The notes beneath the pieces are model-generated. The model was not told where the DNA came from. It did no database searches and saw only the letters and a list, made by a program, of their open reading frames with translations. Below, one piece after another: positions 1 through 7,350 of a DNA stretch of 12,246 bases; the stretch's first letter is position 1, and each line of letters opens with the position of its first letter. The stretch is from NCBI GenBank assembly GCA_910577035.1, contig CAJTKW010000014.1:1-12246 (forward strand), in the 5' to 3' direction. The stretch is from an uncultured Acetatifactor sp. GTDB lineage: Bacteria; Bacillota; Clostridia; Lachnospirales; Lachnospiraceae. The position numbers and the translations under genes are program-made.

Positions 1-61
1 TGATAGTATAGGTTGTTCAACTTTTCCTGTCCACACTTATATACTAACACCAAGAAACCAT

Positions 62-735
62 ATGAAAATACTCATAATCGAAGATGAAAAGCTTTTGGCA
101 GATTCCATTCAGACCCTTTTGATAAAAAAAGGATTTGAAGTAGAAGCTGCATATGATGGAGAACAGGCGAAGAATACGCAGAATTGGGCATATACGACCT
201 GCTGATTCTGGATGTCATGATGCCCAAAATGAACGGCTACGAGGTTGCAAGAAAAGTGCGTGCCACAAAATGCGGAACGCCTATCTTAATGCTGACTGCA
301 AAATCGGGATTGGAAGACCGTATTACAGGTTTAAATGCCGGGGCTGACTACTACCTGACCAAACCCTTCGACACCAGGGAATTATTGGCCTGTATCAACG
401 CCCTGCTCCGCCGCCAGGGAAACCAGATGGATGAAGTCACTTATGGCGATACCTCTCTGGATCTGGCTTCCGGCATGTTGGTGTGCGGAACAAATTCCGT
501 CCGCCTGTCCGCAAAGGAATTCGATATCATGCGGTTTTTACTTCAGGCCGGCAGCCGCAATCTTTCCAAAGAGACTATCCTTGCAAGGGTATGGGGTTAC
601 GATTCAGATGCGGTGGAAAATCATGTAGAGGTTTATGTGGGGTTTCTGCGAAAAAAGCTTGCCAGCATCGGATCCAATATACGCATTGAAGCTATCCGCA
701 GGATGGGATATCATTTGGAGGCAGACGGATCATGA
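62..735 (+). pseudogene. OmpR/PhoB-family response regulator, frameshifted
   Basis: DNA-binding half of a two-component system; the kinase follows directly. An ATG at 62 opens a typical receiver start (MKILIIEDEKLL, with acidic pocket E7-D8), in frame to about codon 34 (AAYDGE at 149-163), then runs to a stop at 203-205. The rest of the protein is in the -1 frame: phospho-acceptor D51 in LILDVMMPK, T79, K101 in YLTKPF, then a winged-helix DNA-binding domain (about 125-222, LSAKEFDIMRFLL through RRMGYHLE). Adding one base near 157-168 gives 224 aa, the normal family length, so a 1-base deletion is the simplest reading. A TTG at 184 opens the downstream frame but would lose the first receiver strands. 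No strong Shine-Dalgarno is seen before 62. It is either a real inactivating mutation or a sequencing error; the sequence alone cannot decide. Its target genes are unknown. Confidence 0.85.
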
Positions 736-1952
736 CCAGAAAACTGCGCTATAAGTTCATTATAATCATTATGGGTATTGTAACCATCATGCTTTGCATC
801 ATTATGTCCATGATCTATTTTTTTACGAAAAGGAACCTGGAGACCGGCAGCATTGCCATGATGCAGAATATTTCTGATAACCCGTTTTTGCTGCGCCTCC
901 CCAATGAACTGCATGACGACATCCGTTTTCCCTACTTTACTCTCCAGCTGGATATGCGAGGGAATCTGATTGCCACAGGCGGCGGGTATTACGACCTCTC
1001 AGATGAAAGCTTTCTGAAAAACCTGATTGACGCAGCTTTTTCTGCTGATGCTCCTGTCGGCATTATTGAGGACTACAATCTTCGTTTTTTCCGTAAAGAT
1101 ACCGCTGTCAACCAGATCCTTGTCTATGCCGATATTTCCAGCGAACTGGCAGCCTTAAATAATTTACTGCAAAACTGTATCTTTATCGGCATTGCCTGTT
1201 TCCTTGCTTTCCTCCTAATCAGCTTTCTGCTGGCAAAATGGGTTGTACAACCGGTAGACAGGGCATGGCAGCAACAACGCCAGTTTATTGCCGATGCCTC
1301 CCATGAATTGAAAACACCCCTGACCGTCATTATGACAAATGCAGAGCTACTGCAGAATGCGGATTATGACGAGACCAGCCAATCCGCATTTTCCTCAAGT
1401 ATCCTTGTCTTGTCCCGGCAAATGCGTGATCTGGTGGAACAAATGCTGGAGCTGGCCAGAACCGATCATGTACAGACCCACACCGTTTTTTCCTCATTGG
1501 ATTTCAGCAGGCTTGTCTCCGATGCTGTCCTGCCCTTTGAACCTGTGTTTTTTGAGCGGGGGCTTACACTCCGCACAGAGATAGCCGGAAATATCCTGGT
1601 CAGCGGCAGTCCTTCCGAGCTGCGCCAGGTATTGGATATCCTGCTGGATAACGCACAAAAATATTCCCGGAGAAACGGCACCACATGGGTCACCCTGAAG
1701 CGGCGTGGCAAAAACCACTGTCTATTGGCAGTAGCCGATGAAGGCGAGACAATACCCCCACAAGATCTGAAAAATCTTTTCAAGAGGTTCTACCGTGCCG
1801 ATCAGGCAAGAAGCCGAAACGGCAGTTTCGGTCTTGGCCTTTCCATTGCAGAATCTATCATAAAGCGCCATAAAGGGAAAATATGGGCAGAAAGCAAAAA
1901 CGGCATCAATACTTTCTTTGTGGAATTGAGAAAAAAGCAAGCCTGTCACTGA
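732..1952 (+). CDS. Sensor histidine kinase of two-component system
   Basis: Membrane kinase that should autophosphorylate and pass phosphate to the upstream regulator; the ATG overlaps the regulator's stop (ATGA, 732-735), implying translational coupling. The 406 aa show TM1 (about 8-31), an extracytoplasmic sensor segment of about 115 aa with no recognised fold, TM2 (about 149-169), then HisKA with H-box FIADASHELKTPLTVI (phosphorylated His191). The ATPase domain has an N-box (LLDNAQKYS, N307), a G1 region VADEGETIP, an F-box LFKRFYRAD and a G2 box GSFGLGL (364-370). The G1 box departs from the usual DxGxGI, having E-T where the second Gly is expected; I believe related clostridial kinases share such variants, so I do not take it as inactivating. 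The extreme C-terminus (KKQACH) is short after the last strand. The gene looks intact even though its regulator is frameshifted. The signal it senses cannot be told from the sequence. Confidence 0.93.
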   Translation: MTRKLRYKFIIIIMGIVTIMLCIIMSMIYFFTKRNLETGSIAMMQNISDNPFLLRLPNELHDDIRFPYFTLQLDMRGNLIATGGGYYDLSDESFLKNLIDAAFSADAPVGIIEDYNLRFFRKDTAVNQILVYADISSELAALNNLLQNCIFIGIACFLAFLLISFLLAKWVVQPVDRAWQQQRQFIADASHELKTPLTVIMTNAELLQNADYDETSQSAFSSSILVLSRQMRDLVEQMLELARTDHVQTHTVFSSLDFSRLVSDAVLPFEPVFFERGLTLRTEIAGNILVSGSPSELRQVLDILLDNAQKYSRRNGTTWVTLKRRGKNHCLLAVADEGETIPPQDLKNLFKRFYRADQARSRNGSFGLGLSIAESIIKRHKGKIWAESKNGINTFFVELRKKQACH

Positions 1953-2141
1953 AATTGTACAAAAACAATCGCATGGACATCAAATTCTCCACGGAAGCAT
2001 ATGCCCTGCAGCTTGTCAGCGAATACCCGGGCGACATCTGTTCAGAATGTGATCAGGATTGAAAATCTATAACGTAAGGGTATATGAGCTGGAACATACT
2101 TTGGCATTCAAGGCACATTACAATAAACGTGTACTTGGCTC

Positions 2142-2170
2142 TTGAGTCCTGCTGCCAAATGTGCTATAGT
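2142..2170 (+). promoter_or_regulatory. Strong extended -10 promoter of small-RNA-like unit
   Basis: TTGAGT (2142-2147), a 17-nt spacer, then TATAGT (2165-2170) with a TG motif (2162-2163) one base upstream of the -10. This fits sigma-A with an extended -10. It faces right and predicts a start near 2177, with only about 110 bp before a terminator-like hairpin. Confidence 0.7.
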
Positions 2171-2176
2171 AAGCAT

Positions 2177-2290
2177 AGAAAAGGGAAAGCCATAGAAGCG
2201 GCTCTACCCCTCACAATGAACAAATTAAATGGATTTTACAATCCAACAGCCGTCACTATTCGCAGTAGGGGCGGCTATTTCTTTTTCCCT
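2177..2290 (+). ncRNA. Candidate small RNA or decayed micro-ORF transcript
   Basis: The segment between the promoter (2142-2170) and the hairpin/T-run (2248-2286) would give a transcript of about 110 nt. It begins with a ribosome-site-like AAAAGGGAAA (2179-2188) followed by ATA at 2192 in the place of a start codon. From there the frame reads IEAALPLT. If one base were gained near 2215-2217, it would continue as EQIKWILQSNSRHYSQ and stop at 2266-2268, inside the hairpin. It could therefore be a genuine non-coding RNA or a broken micro-peptide gene. No known RNA family was matched. Confidence 0.4.
2248..2286 (+). terminator. Rho-independent terminator-like hairpin
   Basis: Arms AGCCG (2248-2252) and CGGCT (2272-2276) pair perfectly. 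An inner ACT/AGT pairing (2255-2257 with 2264-2266) closes an ATTCGC loop, with unpaired bases between the two stems. A pyrimidine tract ATTTCTTTTT (2277-2286) follows, as expected for factor-independent termination on the plus strand. It would end the transcript starting near 2177, and perhaps read-through from the kinase gene. Confidence 0.6.
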
Positions 2291-2309
2291 TGTAAACCTG
2301 ATAAATCAA

Positions 2310-2351
2310 ATTCGCCCACGCATTTGTATTGCTACAAACTCATGGGCGAAT
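2310..2351. terminator. Long hairpin, possible lysS terminator
   Basis: Outer arms ATTCGCCCA (2310-2318) and TGGGCGAAT (2343-2351) are perfect, and so are inner arms TTTGTA (2323-2328) and TACAAA (2333-2338). A 4x4 interior loop separates the two stems and the apical loop is TTGC. It lies 108 bp past the lysS stop. On the minus strand it is followed by a T-rich stretch (ATTTGATTTATC), so it could end the greA-lysS transcript. No good T-run follows on the plus strand. A role as the end of a mobile repeat is also possible. Confidence 0.45.
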
Positions 2352-2459
2352 CGTTTACAGTTGACTATAACCAAAGAGGACATTTTGTTGCAGCAGCATG
2401 GTGACAGGTGCCTGAAACCCGCAATAGACAGTGTATTTCTGCGAAATCCACTGGATTTC

Positions 2460-3953
2460 TCAATCAAGTTGACGCATGGTGGGGAACAACAGTACATCCC
2501 TGATCGCCGGGCTGTTGGTCAACAGCATCACCAGCCTGTCGATGCCGTAGCCGATACCGCCGGTAGGAGGCATCCCGATCTCCAGTGCATTCATAAAGTC
2601 TTCGTCGGTAGTGTTGGCCTCCTCATCGCCGGCTGCCAATGCCGCCTCCTGAGCCTTGAAACGCTCCCTCTGATCAATAGGATCATTTAACTCCGAGTAA
2701 GCGTTGCACATTTCACGCCCGTAAATAAACAGCTCAAACCTCTCCACATGATCCGGTTTGTCAGGCTTTCTCTTGGTAAGGGGGGAAACCTCCACCGGAT
2801 GGTCCATGACAAAGGTAGGCTGAATCAGATGCTCCTCTACAAACTCTTCAAAGAACAGGTTCAGTATATCACCCTTTGCATGGCGTGCCTCATAATGCAC
2901 GCCTTTCTCGTCTGCAATCCTTTTGGCCTCTTCGGTATCATGAATCTGGTCAAAATCCACACCCGCATATTTCTTTACCGCGTCTACCATGGTCAGCCTT
3001 TCAAAGGGCTTCCCCAGGTCTATCATTTCCTCTGCGTAAGGGATCAGGGTGCTTCCGCATACCTCCTGCGCCACATAACGGAACATATTTTCCGTCAGGT
3101 CCATCATCCCGTAATAATCCGTATATGCCTGGTACAGTTCCATCAGCGTGAACTCCGGATTGTGCCTGGTGTCCAGCCCTTCGTTGCGGAACACGCGTCC
3201 GATCTCAAACACGCGCTCCAGCCCGCCCACAATCAGCCTCTTTAAATAGAGCTCCAGCGAAATACGCAGCTTGACATCCTCATCCAAGGCATTATAGTGA
3301 GTCTCAAACGGCCGGGCGGCCGCACCACCGGCATTGCTCACCAGCATGGGGGTCTCCACCTCCAGAAAACCCTCGCCTTCCAGATAACGGCGAATGGCAC
3401 TGATGATCCTGGAACGCTTTACAAAGGTATCCTTCACCTCCGCATTCATGATAAGATCCGTATATCTCTGACGGTAACGTATATCCGTATTGGTCAGGCC
3501 GTGAAACTTTTCCGGCAGAATCTGCAGGCTCTTGGAAAGCAGCGTCACCTTTGCCGCATGCAAAGAAATCTCTCCGGTCTTTGTAGTAAATACCTCACCC
3601 TCTACGCCTATAATATCTCCTACATCATACTTCTTGAAATCCGTATAGGGTTCCTCACCGATACTGTCTCTGGCCACATAGCACTGGATGTTGCCCGGCA
3701 GATCCTGAACATTGCAGAAGGAAGCCTTGCCCATGACACGTTTGGACATGACACGTCCCGCAATACGAACGGTCTTTCCCTCCAGTTCTCCGTACTTTTC
3801 CTTAATCTCCGTGCTGTGATGAGTCACCTCATATTTCGTGATTCTGAAAGGATCTCTCCCCGCCTCCTGCAGCGCGGCAAGCTTTTCCCTGCGCACCTGC
3901 AGTAACTGGTTCAAATCCTGTTCCTGTACCTTTTCATTCTGTACTTCCGCCAC
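2460..3953 (-). CDS. lysS: Lysyl-tRNA synthetase, class II
   Basis: Charges tRNA-Lys with lysine using ATP in the cytoplasm. The 497 aa match the usual LysS length. Order: N-terminal helix, OB-fold anticodon-binding domain (about 62-140), then the class II catalytic core with motif 1 (FLEVETPML, about 196-204), motif 2 (FRNEGLDTRHNPEFT, 255-269) and motif 3 (GIGYGIDRLVM, 466-476). Start is a GTG at 3951-3953 preceded by AGAGGTAGGA, about 7 nt upstream; no ATG offers a better site. It lies 51 bp downstream of greA with no terminator between, so the two are probably co-transcribed from the consensus promoter at 4547-4575. No T-box leader is seen directly upstream. All key motifs are intact. Confidence 0.98.
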   Translation of the reverse strand: MAEVQNEKVQEQDLNQLLQVRREKLAALQEAGRDPFRITKYEVTHHSTEIKEKYGELEGKTVRIAGRVMSKRVMGKASFCNVQDLPGNIQCYVARDSIGEEPYTDFKKYDVGDIIGVEGEVFTTKTGEISLHAAKVTLLSKSLQILPEKFHGLTNTDIRYRQRYTDLIMNAEVKDTFVKRSRIISAIRRYLEGEGFLEVETPMLVSNAGGAAARPFETHYNALDEDVKLRISLELYLKRLIVGGLERVFEIGRVFRNEGLDTRHNPEFTLMELYQAYTDYYGMMDLTENMFRYVAQEVCGSTLIPYAEEMIDLGKPFERLTMVDAVKKYAGVDFDQIHDTEEAKRIADEKGVHYEARHAKGDILNLFFEEFVEEHLIQPTFVMDHPVEVSPLTKRKPDKPDHVERFELFIYGREMCNAYSELNDPIDQRERFKAQEAALAAGDEEANTTDEDFMNALEIGMPPTGGIGYGIDRLVMLLTNSPAIRDVLLFPTMRQLD

Positions 3954-4004
3954 TTTCGTCCTACCTCTCTTAGCCGCCCTATAAGAACATCTGTTATTCT
4001 AAGT

Positions 4005-4487
4005 TCAATTGCTTCTCTGAATTTCCAGTACCTTATATGCAAAATTGCCTGCCGTCGTCTCTACCTCTACCGTATCGCCGATCCTGCAGCCTATCAGCGC
4101 CTTGCCCACAGGGCTCTCGTTTGAAATCTTTCCTTTAAGGCTGTTTGCCTCCGCAGAACCTACAATCTTATATTCCAATTCCTCACTATATTCAATATCC
4201 AGCAGCCTCACCTTACAGCCAACGTTGATCTTATCCAGATCCACTTCGTCTTCCACCACTACTTCTGCATTCTTCAGAATCTTCTCCAGTTCCTCGATTC
4301 TCGCTTCAATATCCCGCTGTTCGTCTTTGGCCGCATCATATTCGGCATTTTCAGACAGGTCGCCCTGCTCTCTTGCTTCCTTAATCTTCTGAGCTACCTC
4401 CTGACGTTTTACCACCTTCAGTTCATGCAGCTCACTTTCATATTCTCTGAGTCCCTCATAGGTTAAGATATTCTTTTTCTCCTGCAT
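4005..4487 (-). CDS. greA: Transcription elongation factor GreA
   Basis: Binds backtracked RNA polymerase through the secondary channel and stimulates cleavage of the RNA 3' end. The protein has the GreA layout: N-terminal coiled coil (about 10-78) with the acidic tip GDLSENAEYDAAKDEQ, whose D43 and E46 correspond to the residues that position catalytic metal, then the FKBP-like domain (about 85-158, including SPVGKALIGCRIGD). Start choice: an in-frame ATG at 4494-4496 abuts AGGAAGG with no spacer, whereas the ATG at 4485-4487 is 9 nt away from it, so I prefer the latter, giving 160 aa, near the family norm. It is first in a two-gene unit with lysS. Confidence 0.96.
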   Translation of the reverse strand: MQEKKNILTYEGLREYESELHELKVVKRQEVAQKIKEAREQGDLSENAEYDAAKDEQRDIEARIEELEKILKNAEVVVEDEVDLDKINVGCKVRLLDIEYSEELEYKIVGSAEANSLKGKISNESPVGKALIGCRIGDTVEVETTAGNFAYKVLEIQRSN

Positions 4488-4546
4488 TTCGCGCATCCTT
4501 CCTGCTGTTTCAGCTTCTATTGTAAAAGCCTTATATTTTCGAAGGT

Positions 4547-4575
4547 ATTATAACCACTTTTCCCCGTACTGTCAA
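4547..4575 (-). promoter_or_regulatory. Fully consensus sigma-A promoter for greA-lysS
   Basis: On the minus strand, TTGACA (plus-strand 4570-4575), a 17-nt spacer and TATAAT (4547-4552): both hexamers and the spacing are exact consensus. The predicted start is near 4540, giving a leader of about 50 nt to the greA ATG. The -35 overlaps the TGA stop of the upstream 335-aa gene, so the promoter is built into the end of that gene. Confidence 0.9.
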
Positions 4576-5579
4576 GGAATTCCGAAGCTCTGCGCAAAAA
4601 TCGGTTTCCGCTTCGTTTTCGCTCCCCAATACCTTTTCAAAGAGAAGTAACTGACAGCCGGAGCCTGTCTGGCCATTCTGCCGGCTTTTGCATCCGACGA
4701 TGCGAAGTCCAGCCATACGCTGCCCCCGGGAAGATTTCCCGCAAAGGCCGATCCTTCCTCGGTAAAGTCCAGCACACAGACCGGATTATCAGCCTTAAGC
4801 TGCAGCTGCCGAAAGGCATTCCGCCCTGCCAGTCCCTGTATCGTAACGGCAAGTCCATATTCATCATAGAAGTCCTCTGCCCAGCTCTGTATTGCCTCGT
4901 CCAGCTCTTCCCGGGGCAAATACCACCGCAGGCTTCTCATCCGGCGGACAAGCCTTTCCGCAATGTCCGGAGCACAATCCGCCGTGCCCAGAAGTATAAA
5001 ATCAGAATGCTCCACATACTCCAGCAAAGGTATGACCCAGCGGATCTTTTTATAATCTCCGAACTCACCGATGTCCCACACCTGCTTCCAGCACAGCGCC
5101 GCCTCCCCACGGCCCTCGTTCAGGAAATGCAGGCTGTCCTCATAGACGCAGCGGATGTCATCCGTTCCTCCTGCCCGCTCTACCTCTGAATATACTTCCT
5201 CCCGCAGCTGCAGGATGCTGCCCGCCAGCTCCCGCCTGCGCTCTTCGTACTCCTGCATCTGCTGCATATATTCCTGCTGCCGCTTTTTAAGCCTGCGCCT
5301 GCTTTCCCGTATTGCCCTGCGCCGCTTCAGCCATCCGGCGGGCCCCGTTTTTACTCCGTCCGGCTCCCCTCCGTGAAACTCTGCGGCAGTCAGCTCTGCC
5401 GGATTCCCCGTTTCGGATTCCTCCACCGGCACAGGCTCATCCGGCAATGGACAGCCAAACCAGCTGTGTCTGTCCGTGCAGATTCCAACCTTTGCAAACA
5501 AATAATCCTCCTGGTACATCAGAGATATTTCTCTCTGCACAGGATCTCTTTTTTGATAGAAATATATAATAGTGTCCAT
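4572..5579 (-). CDS. Uncharacterised protein with central coiled coil
   Basis: I do not recognise a characterised family. From the ATG at 5577-5579 it is 335 aa. The N-terminal part (MDTIIYFYQKRDP, then YQEDYLFAKVGIC and WFGCPLPDE) is followed by an acidic linker, a strongly charged Arg/Lys/Glu/Gln helix likely to form a coiled coil (about 85-135, RRRLKKRQQEYMQQMQEYEE), and a mixed alpha/beta C-terminal half (VIPLLEYVEHSDFILLGTAD onward). No signal peptide or membrane segment is seen, so it is probably cytoplasmic. In-frame TTG (5604-5606, 2 nt after the dusB stop) and GTG upstream are alternative starts; none has a convincing Shine-Dalgarno, so the start is uncertain. It is the last gene before the greA promoter and probably shares the dusB transcript. 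Its position suggests a lineage-specific housekeeping role, but no function can be assigned. Confidence 0.8.
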   Translation of the reverse strand: MDTIIYFYQKRDPVQREISLMYQEDYLFAKVGICTDRHSWFGCPLPDEPVPVEESETGNPAELTAAEFHGGEPDGVKTGPAGWLKRRRAIRESRRRLKKRQQEYMQQMQEYEERRRELAGSILQLREEVYSEVERAGGTDDIRCVYEDSLHFLNEGRGEAALCWKQVWDIGEFGDYKKIRWVIPLLEYVEHSDFILLGTADCAPDIAERLVRRMRSLRWYLPREELDEAIQSWAEDFYDEYGLAVTIQGLAGRNAFRQLQLKADNPVCVLDFTEEGSAFAGNLPGGSVWLDFASSDAKAGRMARQAPAVSYFSLKRYWGAKTKRKPIFAQSFGIP

Positions 5580-5608
5580 GCCTAAAATATATGACACAAA
5601 CCGCAAAA

Positions 5609-6577
5609 CTATGATCCGAAAATTTCCTCTACCCCCGCAAAAAGCGCCTCCATGGTATCAATGGAATTAATCATGCCCCGGAACCTTGCGGAATGAGGCA
5701 TCCCCGATGTATACCAGGCCAGGTGCTTGCGCATCTCCCGCACGGCGGTGTATTCCCCCTTGATCTCTCTTTGCAGGGCTGCATGACGAAGGACAAGCTC
5801 TTTCTTTTCCTTCCTGCCCGGCCCGGGCACAGAAACTCCGTCCTCCAAAAAACGCACTGTTTCCCGGAAAATCCAGGGATTCCCCTGGGCTGCCCGCCCT
5901 ATCATAACACCGTCACAGCCGGTAGACTCCAGCATGGATTTTGCTGCCTCCGGGCTGTCTACATCGCCGTTTCCGATGACAGGTATCTTCACGGCCTCCT
6001 TCACCTGCCTGATAATATCCCAATCCGCCCTGCCGCTGTAATACTGCGCCCTGGTACGCCCATGCACCGCCACGGCCGAGACACCGCAATGCTCCGCAAT
6101 CTTTGCAATTTCCACCGCATTTACGCTGTTATCATCAAAGCCCTTGCGAATCTTCACGGTTACAGGCTTTTTCACCGCCCTCACCAACGCCGTCAGCAGT
6201 TTCTCCACAAGCCGCGGGTTTTTCATCAGGGCCGAGCCTTCCCCATTATTCACCACCTTAGGTACGGGGCAGCCCATATTAAAATCCAGCACGGAAAAGG
6301 GGCGCTCTTCAATCCGCGCCGCCATCTCCGCCACAATATCCGGTTCCGAGCCAAAGAGCTGCAGGGAGGCAGGGGCCTCCCCGGGGTGAATCGCAAGCAG
6401 CGCTTCCGTATTCCTGTTATTATAATAGATAGCCTTGGCACTGACCATCTCCATGCACACCATGCCGGCCCCCATCTCCCTGCACAGCAGCCGAAAGGGC
6501 TGGTCTGTTACCCCCGCCATAGGTGCCAGGATCACATTATTCTTCAGGGTCACGCCGCCGATTTCCAGTTTACTCAT
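5609..6577 (-). CDS. dusB: tRNA-dihydrouridine synthase, DusB type
   Basis: Flavoenzyme reducing specific uridines in tRNA to dihydrouridine using FMN and NADPH. The 322 aa are of normal length and form a TIM barrel plus helical C-terminal domain. Visible signatures: LAPMAGVTDQPFR (18-29), FNMGCPVPKV with catalytic Cys103, VKIRKGFDD with FMN-contacting Lys142, VHGRTRAQYYSGRADW with His172, IPVIGNGDV (198-206) and GVMIGRAAQGNPWIF (223-237). The ATG overlaps the coaX stop by 4 nt (ATGA, 6574-6577), so translation is probably coupled. The subfamily is judged from the overall motif style, and clostridia often carry a single enzyme of this kind. No missing residue was noticed. Confidence 0.96.
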   Translation of the reverse strand: MSKLEIGGVTLKNNVILAPMAGVTDQPFRLLCREMGAGMVCMEMVSAKAIYYNNRNTEALLAIHPGEAPASLQLFGSEPDIVAEMAARIEERPFSVLDFNMGCPVPKVVNNGEGSALMKNPRLVEKLLTALVRAVKKPVTVKIRKGFDDNSVNAVEIAKIAEHCGVSAVAVHGRTRAQYYSGRADWDIIRQVKEAVKIPVIGNGDVDSPEAAKSMLESTGCDGVMIGRAAQGNPWIFRETVRFLEDGVSVPGPGRKEKKELVLRHAALQREIKGEYTAVREMRKHLAWYTSGMPHSARFRGMINSIDTMEALFAGVEEIFGS

Positions 6578-7350
6578 TTCTCGATCCTGTTCTTTCTGTA
6601 AATGATCTGCAGTCCGTCCAGTGTCAGGGAGCTGTCGTAAATATCAATGGATTCGGTTTCATCGGCAATCAGCCGGCCTAGGCCGCCTGTGGCGACTACC
6701 TTTAAATCCCGGATACCGCTTTCCTCTTTTACTTTTCTGATGATATATTCCGTCTGCCCGATCTGCCCGTAAACCAGCCCGGCCTGCATACTGGAAATGG
6801 TTTCCTGGGCAAGAATGGACCTGGGCTTTCTGATTTCAATATTTGGCAGTTTCGCTGCCTGCGTCCACAGGGCCTCAGAGCTGATGCGTATGCCGGGGGC
6901 AGTAATTCCTGCGGTAAACTCCCCCTTTTCCGTTATCAGGTCATAGGTGGTCGCCGTTCCGAAGTCCAGCACCAGTACGGGGCCGCCATATTTCTCGTAT
7001 GCTGCCACTGCGTCCACGATTCGGTCTGCCCCGATGGCTCGGGGTTCTTCCGTGACAATACGGATACCTGTCTTGATCCCGGGCCCCACATTCACCGGTT
7101 TGGTGCCCGTATACCGCACCAGCGCCCCCATCAGAGAGTGCATGACATCCGGCACCACGCTGGCGACGATAGAACCCTCCAGCTCCATGGCCTCAATGCC
7201 CCTGTTTTTCAGAAGCTGAGTAATAATCACCCCGTACTCGTCCGAAGTTCTGGGCGTCCTGGTCATCATGCGGAATGTAGCCTTCAGCTCCTGTCCCTGA
7301 TAACCCCCCAGAGTCATATTGGTATTTCCAACATCAATCACCAGAATCAT
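6574..7350 (-). CDS. coaX: Type III pantothenate kinase
   Basis: Catalyses the first step of coenzyme A synthesis, phosphorylating pantothenate. The 258 aa fit CoaX, which belongs to the ASKHA fold and is unrelated to CoaA. Visible motifs: the N-terminal phosphate loop IDVGNTN (5-11, Asp6), GADR (107-110) with the catalytic Asp109, LDFGTATTYDLI (128-139) and TGGLGRLI (221-228). An AGAGGA site lies 8 nt before the ATG, inside the end of the upstream acidic-protein gene, which overlaps by 17 nt. Together with the 4-nt overlap into dusB this marks a tightly packed operon. Proximity to birA is a known arrangement; the two enzymes act in cofactor metabolism (CoA and biotin). Confidence 0.97.
   Translation of the reverse strand: MILVIDVGNTNMTLGGYQGQELKATFRMMTRTPRTSDEYGVIITQLLKNRGIEAMELEGSIVASVVPDVMHSLMGALVRYTGTKPVNVGPGIKTGIRIVTEEPRAIGADRIVDAVAAYEKYGGPVLVLDFGTATTYDLITEKGEFTAGITAPGIRISSEALWTQAAKLPNIEIRKPRSILAQETISSMQAGLVYGQIGQTEYIIRKVKEESGIRDLKVVATGGLGRLIADETESIDIYDSSLTLDGLQIIYRKNRIEK

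Larger units (their letters stand above)
1953..2459. other. Long non-coding or degraded interval between kinase and lysS
   Basis: About 507 bp separate the convergent kinase and lysS genes. No ORF here has a believable Shine-Dalgarno plus protein-like sequence. A 29-codon reading (1973-2062, beginning MDIKFSTEAYALQL) looks protein-like but lacks a ribosome site and may be the relic of a gene that once followed the kinase. From 2142 the interval holds a strong promoter, a terminator-like hairpin and a second long hairpin (listed separately). Two overlapping ORFs of about 106 and 153 codons that cross these hairpins are judged spurious. Confidence 0.6.

Noticed and set aside
124..130. A AAA AAA slippery heptamer in the regulator, in the right phase for -1 programmed frameshifting
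   Set aside because: A -1 slip here meets a TGA at 136-138, and the original frame still encodes normal receiver sequence for about 11 more codons, so the frame change must occur later, after 156.
736..1952. G1 box DEGET lacking the usual second glycine, as a sign of a dead kinase
   Set aside because: All other kinase boxes are intact and I believe similar variants occur in related clostridial kinases, so inactivity cannot be claimed.
2084..2404. 106-codon plus-strand ORF and the overlapping 153-codon ORF from 2229
   Set aside because: They cross a promoter and two hairpins, lack ribosome sites, and the second runs deep into the 3' end of lysS; composition looks like chance open frame.
2443..2459. 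Perfect 7-nt stem with 3-nt loop touching the lysS stop codon
   Set aside because: AT-rich and weak, with no T-run after it on the minus strand; not convincing as a terminator.
3954..4004. Separate lysS promoter in the greA-lysS gap
   Set aside because: The best TTGAAC/TATAGG pair has a 19-nt spacer and poor -10 match; co-transcription from the greA promoter is simpler.
5693..6601. 302-codon plus-strand ORF opposite dusB
   Set aside because: Rich in His, Arg and Pro as expected from the complement of a real gene; dusB on the other strand has all family motifs.
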